Assembly: GCA_900555835.1 (NCBI GenBank)
Contig: USMK01000020.1
Coordinates: forward strand, 1 to 28,537
Length of the DNA: 28,537 nucleotides
Source: an uncultured Clostridium sp.
GTDB taxonomy: Bacteria > Bacillota > Clostridia > TANB77 > CAG-508
Reading direction: 5' to 3'
A program made the position numbers and the translations under genes. This document shows, piece after piece, positions 23,980-28,537 of this stretch (the stretch's first letter is position 1; every line of letters starts with the position of its first letter). The notes under the pieces were generated by a model, which was not told the origin of the DNA, did no database searches, and saw only the letters and a list, made by a program, of their open reading frames with translations.

Positions 23980-25092
23980 TTGGCTTTAATAGCAATATTG
24001 ATATTAGTAGCAATAGTAATAGCACTAATGGTATACAATATGTCTATACACAATAAAGTAAAGACATTTACTAGTATTAACCAAAAAATAAATAGCTTAA
24101 ATGTTTTGCAAGACTTTATGAATGCTATTGGCGAAGAAACATCTGTTGAAGACAAAATAAAAAAAGTTAATGAAATATTAATAGAACGATTTGAGATAAA
24201 ATATTCTAGCATTATAGCATTTGATGGAGCAGAATATGCAATAAAAGCAACTAATGTAGACGAAAAACATTGGGAGACACTTAAAAATATGCATACCGAG
24301 GATGTTTTCAAAGATGCAATAGCCAATGCTACACCTAAGTATATAACAATAGAAAGTGATGACGAAAAATTATCATACCAAAAAACAGAATTTGGAAGAG
24401 CAAAATCAGCAATGTTTTTTCCACTATATATAGATAGTGTATATATTGGATATTGGCTAATAGAAAGTGGAGAAAAACATGCATTTGATAATTTAGATAC
24501 AGCAATATTAGATGTTGTAAGAGATAATATAGTTGCTATATTAAAAACAGTAAATTACCAAAGTACAATGGAAAATATCAATAGAACAGATTTATTCTCA
24601 CAATTGCAATCTTCTGAATATTTATATGGTAAGGGCAAAAAGATAATAGACAAATATGTAATATCAACAGTATTGATGTTCAAAATTACTAATTTACCTG
24701 AAATAAACGAAAAATATGGAAGACTAACAGGAAACAAAATAGTTACAGAAGTAAGCAAAGCAATAAAACCAAGTTTATCAAACAATTATGTATTTGTAAG
24801 ATATATGGGACCCAAATTTGTTATAGTATTTTCCGGAGTAGAACAAGATTCTGTTATTCCATTTGTTAAAGACATAAAAAAATATGTAGAAAAAGTAAAA
24901 GTACCAAAAGTACAAAATGCAGAGATTAAAAAGAAAACTAAAAAGACTGAAAAAGAAGAAATTGCAATACCAAAAATAAATTGTGTTTTGTCTACATATT
25001 ACAAAGGAACAGCACTTGATGGAATAACAAAAAAATTAGAAGAATACTTAGACAATGCAGATGCCGAGGAAAATGAAATAAATTGTATATAA
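23980..25092 (+). CDS. Membrane protein with GAF-like and degenerate GGDEF domains
   Basis: I take TTG at 23980 as the start, because AAGAGGTGA (23965-23973) is then well placed; the GTG at 23971 lies inside that RBS. One N-terminal helix (LIAILILVAIVIALMVYNM) is followed by a coiled segment, a GAF-like domain (about residues 50-190) and a nucleotide-cyclase-like fold (about 200-370). At the GGDEF position it reads RYMGPKFVIVFSG, so the signature is lost and diguanylate cyclase activity is not expected. A long Lys-rich insert interrupts the last part. It probably senses or signals in complex with the TadZ-like protein upstream. It has 13-base spacing from the ireB cluster. Confidence 0.7.
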   Translation: MALIAILILVAIVIALMVYNMSIHNKVKTFTSINQKINSLNVLQDFMNAIGEETSVEDKIKKVNEILIERFEIKYSSIIAFDGAEYAIKATNVDEKHWETLKNMHTEDVFKDAIANATPKYITIESDDEKLSYQKTEFGRAKSAMFFPLYIDSVYIGYWLIESGEKHAFDNLDTAILDVVRDNIVAILKTVNYQSTMENINRTDLFSQLQSSEYLYGKGKKIIDKYVISTVLMFKITNLPEINEKYGRLTGNKIVTEVSKAIKPSLSNNYVFVRYMGPKFVIVFSGVEQDSVIPFVKDIKKYVEKVKVPKVQNAEIKKKTKKTEKEEIAIPKINCVLSTYYKGTALDGITKKLEEYLDNADAEENEINCI

Positions 25093-25104
25093 TGGAGGTA
25101 TAAA

Positions 25105-25359
25105 ATGTCTTTTGATGAAACCATGCGTTTTAAACTAGAAAAGGAGCAACCAGAAAAACCACAACAAATAGTAAAAGAAGTATATGAGGCCCTAGAAGAA
25201 AAAGGTTATAATTCAGTTAACCAAATTGTAGGATATATATTATCAGGAGACCCAACATATATAACAAATCATAATAATGCAAGACAAAAAATAAGAACAC
25301 TAGAAAGAGATGAATTACTTGAAAAAATGGTTAAATACTATATAGGAATAGAAGAGTAG
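25105..25359 (+). CDS. ireB: IreB family regulatory phosphoprotein
   Basis: This is an 84-residue protein matching the IreB (DUF965/YrzL) family: ALEEKGYNSVNQIVGYILSG, DPTYITNHNNARQKIR and the terminal RDELLEKMVKYYI. A Thr near the N-terminus (DETMRF) is where the Enterococcus homologue is phosphorylated by the IreK kinase. It is cytoplasmic. It is followed 9 bases later by ruvX, the standard Bacillota order. Confidence 0.93.
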   Translation: MSFDETMRFKLEKEQPEKPQQIVKEVYEALEEKGYNSVNQIVGYILSGDPTYITNHNNARQKIRTLERDELLEKMVKYYIGIEE

Positions 25360-25368
25360 AGGTATTAA

Positions 25369-25788
25369 ATGCGAATATTAGGAATAGACTATGGCGACAG
25401 TCGAGTAGGAATAGCAATATCAGATCCATTACTTATAACAGCCCAAGGGCTTGAAACTATAAGCTATAATGGAAATGACAAAATATTACTAAGTAGAATA
25501 GAAGAAATTGTAAAAAAATATGAAGTAGAAACAATCGTAGTTGGTATGCCACTAAATATGAATGGAACAAAAACAGAAAGAGTAGAGGTAACAGAAAAGT
25601 TTATTCATAAATTAAAATCCAGATTGGGAAAAATAGAGATAAAAACAGTAGACGAAAGGTTAACAACAGTTGAAGCTCATAGAACTATGAATTTCCTAGA
25701 TGTAAACAAAAAGAAAAAAAGAAGCATAGTAGATACAATATCAGCTCAGTACATACTAGAAACCTATATGGGAAATTTGAAAAAATGA
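25369..25788 (+). CDS. ruvX: RuvX/YqgF Holliday-junction-resolvase-like nuclease
   Basis: This is a 139-residue protein with the RNase-H-like core MRILGIDYGDSRVGIAISDP, VVGMPLNMNGT, VDERLTTVEAHR and a C-terminal SIVDTISAQYILETYM holding the catalytic Asp. The family acts in rRNA maturation and possibly recombination. Its length is normal. It sits in the conserved cluster with ireB and DUF1292. Confidence 0.95.
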   Translation: MRILGIDYGDSRVGIAISDPLLITAQGLETISYNGNDKILLSRIEEIVKKYEVETIVVGMPLNMNGTKTERVEVTEKFIHKLKSRLGKIEIKTVDERLTTVEAHRTMNFLDVNKKKKRSIVDTISAQYILETYMGNLKK

Positions 25789-25879
25789 ATATTATAAATA
25801 ATTAAACTAATAATATTATTAAAGTTATCAATATTGTAGAAATACAATTTTTATATAAATTTGAAAGGAGAAAATAACA

Positions 25880-26200
25880 ATGAATGAAGAAGGAAAAAAT
25901 GTTCCAGAAAATGGAGAAGAATTAGACAATGTAATTATATTAAATGATGAGGATGGAAATGAAGTACAATTCGAGTTCTTAGACCTAGTAGAATTAGACT
26001 CAGAAGAATATGTAGTATTACTACCAACATCAGAAGAGGAAGAAGACGAAGGAGAAGTTGTAATACTAAAAGTTGAAGACACAGATTCAGAAGATGAAGA
26101 ATCATATGTAAGTGTTGACGACGAAGAAATATTAAACAAAGTTTTTGAACAATTTAAAGAAAAATTCAAAGACGAATTTAATTTTACAGACGAAGACTAA
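25880..26200 (+). CDS. DUF1292 (YrzB-like) acidic protein
   Basis: This is a 106-residue, strongly acidic protein. The DUF1292 core is NVIILNDEDGNEVQFEFLDL followed by EEYVVLLPT and VVILKVED. It always accompanies ireB-ruvX in Bacillota, and its function is unknown. The RBS GAAAGGAG lies about 7 bases upstream of the ATG. It ends at a strong terminator. Confidence 0.9.
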   Translation: MNEEGKNVPENGEELDNVIILNDEDGNEVQFEFLDLVELDSEEYVVLLPTSEEEEDEGEVVILKVEDTDSEDEESYVSVDDEEILNKVFEQFKEKFKDEFNFTDED

Positions 26201-26206
26201 TAAATG

Positions 26207-26242
26207 ATGGAATAGCTAAACTTTGGCTATTCCATTTTTATT
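26207..26242 (+). terminator. Terminator after DUF1292 gene
   Basis: ATGGAATAGC pairs with GCTATTCCAT and is followed by TTTTTATTT. Confidence 0.9.
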
Positions 26243-26270
26243 TGAAATTATTTGGAAAAAGTGTTATAAT
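26242..26270 (+). promoter_or_regulatory. Promoter for the 135-residue gene
   Basis: TTGAAA (26242-26247), a 17-base spacer and TATAAT (26265-26270). It abuts the preceding terminator. Confidence 0.8.
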
Positions 26271-26316
26271 ATTTACATAATCGAGAGATTATTATTAAAA
26301 ATAAGGAGTGAAAAAA

Positions 26317-26724
26317 ATGGAAAAACGGTTAAATCTTAAAGAAGAATTAGAAAAGTTTTATAATTCCAGAGAGTTTAAAAAAGTTTGGAGAGAAAAAGTT
26401 GAAAAGAGGATAAAATCTGCAATTGTTGATTTTGTGCCTGTAAAGAAAAGAGGAAAATACGAAGCTCTTACAAAAAAGCTCAAAGAAGAAATAAAACAAG
26501 AATTTGCTTCTGACATTGTAAGAGAAGGATATCGCTTTTATTACCAAGAAAGTAGTAAGCCTATTTATCAATACGAAAAAAATAAACCAAGACCATTAAA
26601 AAAGAGAGAAGCAATCTTAGATATGATGAACATTGACGAATTTATTTATGTTGTTGATGTTCTTTGCGAGTCGAAACTTAAAGGATTAGAAGTTTTTCTT
26701 GAATCAGAACTCTACCAAAAGTAA
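26317..26724 (+). CDS. Uncharacterised basic protein with in-frame CGG at codon 4
   Basis: I use the ATG at 26317, 11 bases after AAGGAG; GTG at 26308 is an in-frame alternative. The product is 135 residues, basic and helical (EFKKVWREKVEKRIKSAIVDF), with no membrane segment and no family I recognise. Codon 4 is CGG followed by TTA. A +1 shift here would give GGT and then TAA, so the zero frame must be read through for this protein to be made. It has its own promoter and terminator. Confidence 0.65.
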   Translation: MEKRLNLKEELEKFYNSREFKKVWREKVEKRIKSAIVDFVPVKKRGKYEALTKKLKEEIKQEFASDIVREGYRFYYQESSKPIYQYEKNKPRPLKKREAILDMMNIDEFIYVVDVLCESKLKGLEVFLESELYQK

Positions 26725-26736
26725 GTGATTTCTTAC

Positions 26737-26772
26737 TAAAAAGCCAGTTTAAAACTGGCTTTTACTTTTTCG
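26737..26772 (+). terminator. Rho-independent terminator
   Basis: AAAAAGCCAGTTT pairs with AAACTGGCTTTT, followed by ACTTTTT. Confidence 0.9.
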
Positions 26773-26801
26773 TTGACAATTTGTATATCAAAGTGTAAAA
26801 T
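26773..26801 (+). promoter_or_regulatory. Promoter for the small membrane protein
   Basis: TTGACA (26773-26778), a 17-base spacer and TAAAAT (26796-26801). Confidence 0.8.
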
Positions 26802-26835
26802 AGATAATAGTAAAAACAAAGGAGATTGATGTAAA

Positions 26836-27306
26836 ATGAAAAAATTAAGCAGTTGGCTTTTAACAATATTTATAATAATGTTTTGGGCATTTCGAGTTAT
26901 GGTTGCCTTTTTATATAATATGGCAATAGATTTTCCAATAAAACCATTGGATTTCAATGTAGAAATGATTTTATTATTTGTAACATTTATAGCAGTATTA
27001 CTAATAATTAAAAGAAAGCTAATAGGAGGAATATTATATGGACTAATTAACGTGTATTATTTTGGAACATATGCATATGACTTGGCAGCAACAACAAAAG
27101 CAGCAACAATGAATATGGAAAATTTGGTAAATCTATTAGTGTCAGGAATAGCATTGATATTAGCAATTGCTATACTAGTAGATTTAGCATTAAACCAAGA
27201 TCGTCATGAAGGAAAAGATAACAAAGACACATATTGGTTCTATAAAGACAAAAAATATGATCGTAAATTAGATGATAGAGCAGATAAAAATCAATATAGA
27301 TTGTAG
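26836..27306 (+). CDS. Four-helix membrane protein of unknown function
   Basis: This is a 156-residue protein preceded by AAAGGAGA. Hydrophobic helices are at about residues 7-28, 42-60, 64-82 and 96-118. The tail is a charged cytoplasmic segment rich in Asp, Lys and Tyr (WFYKDKKYDRKLDDRADK). No family is recognised. No terminator separates it from maf 111 bases downstream, so the two may be co-transcribed. Confidence 0.7.
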   Translation: MKKLSSWLLTIFIIMFWAFRVMVAFLYNMAIDFPIKPLDFNVEMILLFVTFIAVLLIIKRKLIGGILYGLINVYYFGTYAYDLAATTKAATMNMENLVNLLVSGIALILAIAILVDLALNQDRHEGKDNKDTYWFYKDKKYDRKLDDRADKNQYRL

Positions 27307-27417
27307 TTTCCCTAAAATTTTGCAAAATTAAACAGAAAAACGTGAATCGCAAAAAGAGGTAACAGAAATAATAACATAAGATTAAATAATAAATCGAAAA
27401 ATAAGAAAGAGGAAAAT

Positions 27418-28014
27418 ATGAAAATAATTTTAGCATCAGCATCAAAACAAAGACAAGATATATTAAAAATGGTTGGAATAAAATATGAAGTATTAACAAG
27501 TGATTTAGACGAAATAAGTAATCAAACTGAGCCAGACAAATATGTAGAAGAACTTTCACTAAACAAAGCCAATTCAGTTAGTCAAAAAGCAAGCGAAAAA
27601 GCAATAATAATTGCAGCAGATACAATTATATACTACAATAAAAAGAAATACGAAAAACCAAAAACAAAACAAGAAGCTTTCAATAACTTAAAAGAGTTAT
27701 CAGGACAAAAAAATACTGCATATACAGGTATTACAATAATAGATTTATATCAGAATAAAACAATAACATTCTCAACCAAAACTGACGTATATTTTAGAAA
27801 CATTACAGAAAACGAAATAAACTGGTATATTGAAAATGAACCCAAAATTTTAAAATGCTGTGGCTATGCTCCACTAGGTAAAGCTGCCCTATTCATAGAC
27901 AAAATAGATGGAGATTACAATACCTTATTTGGAATATCTCCAAGTGTGGTATATGAAAAATTGAAAGAATTAGGATATGGAATAAATGATTTTGAATTGG
28001 AAACTTTTTTATGA
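27418..28014 (+). CDS. maf: Maf family nucleotide pyrophosphatase
   Basis: This is a 198-residue protein with the Maf landmarks: ILASASKQRQDILKMVGI at the N-terminus (substrate loop with Ser and Arg), IIAADTIIYYNKKKYEKP (catalytic Asp region), SGQKNTAYTGI and the C-terminal GDYNTLFGISPSVV. Maf proteins hydrolyse non-canonical or pyrimidine nucleoside triphosphates and influence septation. The ATG is preceded by AAAGAGGA. It is full length. Confidence 0.93.
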   Translation: MKIILASASKQRQDILKMVGIKYEVLTSDLDEISNQTEPDKYVEELSLNKANSVSQKASEKAIIIAADTIIYYNKKKYEKPKTKQEAFNNLKELSGQKNTAYTGITIIDLYQNKTITFSTKTDVYFRNITENEINWYIENEPKILKCCGYAPLGKAALFIDKIDGDYNTLFGISPSVVYEKLKELGYGINDFELETFL

Positions 28015-28047
28015 AGCAAAAATGATAGATAATGGAAGGTGAAGATA

Positions 28048-28086
28048 ATGGATAATGAAAGAAGTAAGATTTCTCTAAATTGGTAA
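28048..28086 (+). CDS. Very short ORF with RBS (12 aa), doubtful
   Basis: MDNERSKISLNW follows GGAAGGTGAAG. It could be the remaining start of a gene lost by deletion, or a leader. There is no other support. Confidence 0.2.
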   Translation: MDNERSKISLNW

Positions 28087-28183
28087 GTGGGGAGTTATGA
28101 AAAACTTTTACTAAATTGCACAATTAACTTATTAACCATATTCCTATATAATGTAGATAAGAAACAGATGGAGTGTGGTTATA

Positions 28184-28330
28184 ATGAAAAAAATAAAACT
28201 ACCTATTAAGAATATAGAAACTAACATAATTTTAAATGCCTTAATACAATTTAAAAATGATAAATAAAAACAAGGTATCTATACAGAACCTATTGATGAA
28301 CTAATTTTAAAATTGAATAAAATTTATTAA
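28184..28330 (+). pseudogene. Small conserved-type ORF interrupted by an in-frame TAA
   Basis: Reading from ATG gives 27 residues (IETNIILNALIQFKNDK) to TAA at 28265-28267. The same frame then continues KQGIYTEPIDELILKLNKIY to a second TAA at 28330. The joined 49-codon product looks like the small helical proteins found beside clostridial mobile elements, with the motif NALxxxxNK...GxYTxxxDELIxK. I infer a nonsense-mutated remnant. A terminator follows. Confidence 0.5.
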
Positions 28331-28338
28331 ACATATCT

Positions 28339-28369
28339 GAACTGATTAAAAATGGTCAGTTCTTTTTTT
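28339..28369 (+). terminator. Rho-independent terminator
   Basis: GAACTGA pairs with TCAGTTC, extended by G-U pairs, followed by seven Ts. Confidence 0.85.
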
Positions 28370-28388
28370 ATGCCAGAAATGGAATACA

Positions 28389-28416
28389 TAGCCATCTTAT
28401 TAAATTAAGGTGGCTA
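28389..28416 (+). other. 11-bp hairpin just before the ParA-like fragment
   Basis: TAGCCATCTTA pairs with TAAGGTGGCTA (one G-U) around TTAAAT, with no T-run. It lies where the first codons of the ParA-like gene should be. Confidence 0.6.
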
Positions 28417-28422
28417 AATTAA

Positions 28423-28537
28423 AAGAAAGGAGGAGTTGGTAAAACAACAACAACCTTTAATCTTGGTGTAGCATTGGCTAAACAAGGAAAAAGAGTGTTA
28501 GTTGTAGATGTTGATCCTCAGAGTAATTTAACTACTT
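28423..28537 (+). pseudogene. ParA/Soj-like ATPase fragment without N-terminus
   Basis: The frame runs off the right edge and starts, just after an in-frame TAA (28420-28422), with KKGGVGKTTTTFNLGVALAK and then VLVVDVDPQSNLTT. These are the deviant Walker A and Walker A' motifs of ParA/Soj ATPases. The usual 8-12 residues before the Walker A lysine, with the start codon, are missing, and no start codon lies in frame upstream. MEYIAILLN at 28379-28408 resembles the missing strand but is in another frame and without an RBS. It is a truncated copy or a mobile-element or assembly junction. The rest lies outside the window. Confidence 0.75.

Noticed and set aside
27316..27329. Perfect palindrome AATTTTGCAAAATT before maf
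   Set aside because: Short AT-rich palindromes are expected by chance at this composition, and it is not placed at a promoter that I can identify.
1..28537. CRISPR array or rRNA genes
   Set aside because: No regularly spaced short repeats and no rRNA-like segments were seen.

Overview
The window is AT-rich, and every gene I can support lies on the + strand. It fits an uncultivated, probably gut-associated member of the Clostridia (Bacillota): GGAGG ribosome sites, TTG and GTG starts, the ireB-ruvX-DUF1292 trio, rpsB-tsf, maf, prepilin-like surface proteins and a dockerin-bearing cell-wall hydrolase. The lineage is an inference from gene content.

Layout. 1-219 is the 3' end of a formylglycine-generating-enzyme-like (C-type-lectin fold) protein whose last codons carry the signature of a diversity-generating retroelement (DGR) variable region. 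220-692 holds two stem-loops, a 35-residue cysteine-rich microprotein and its terminator. 693-4008 encodes two surface proteins, one WG-repeat-like and one prepilin/FGE-like. 4120-6857 is comF followed by a KAP-type P-loop NTPase. 7021-8694 is rpsB-tsf with a structured leader. 8884-12461 is a glucosaminidase/SH3/dockerin protein and a membrane-anchored cadherin-like protein. tRNA-Leu(CAA) follows, then a HipA/CtkA-like kinase with two small partner genes. 14635-16641 is a MATE transporter fused to a cytidylate-kinase-like domain. 16827-19698 is a three-gene module with a large HExxH protein, bounded by 206-bp direct repeats. 19939-25092 holds four genes: a membrane-anchored propeller-like protein, a small two-helix membrane protein, a TadZ/CpaE-like protein with two AT-hooks, and a degenerate GAF/GGDEF protein. 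Then come ireB, ruvX, DUF1292, two unknowns and maf. The right edge holds an interrupted small ORF and a ParA-like fragment lacking its N-terminus.

Main observation. Four genes are interrupted, and in each the two halves join by a +1 frameshift at a CGG codon followed by A. Skipping the C makes the ribosome read GGA (Gly), and the composite protein is sensible. I found only six CGG codons in reading frames in the whole window: four are these shift sites and two lie at codons 4-5 of small genes of unknown function. CGT, CGC and CGA are used normally. Random indels or sequencing errors would not gather on one very rare codon. I infer that CGG is unassigned or starved in this organism and acts as a +1 frameshift (or quadruplet CGGA) signal. 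The affected genes are a wall hydrolase, a surface protein, a HipA-like kinase and a metallopeptidase-like protein. The recognisable housekeeping genes (rpsB, tsf, comF, ireB, ruvX, maf) contain no CGG codon.
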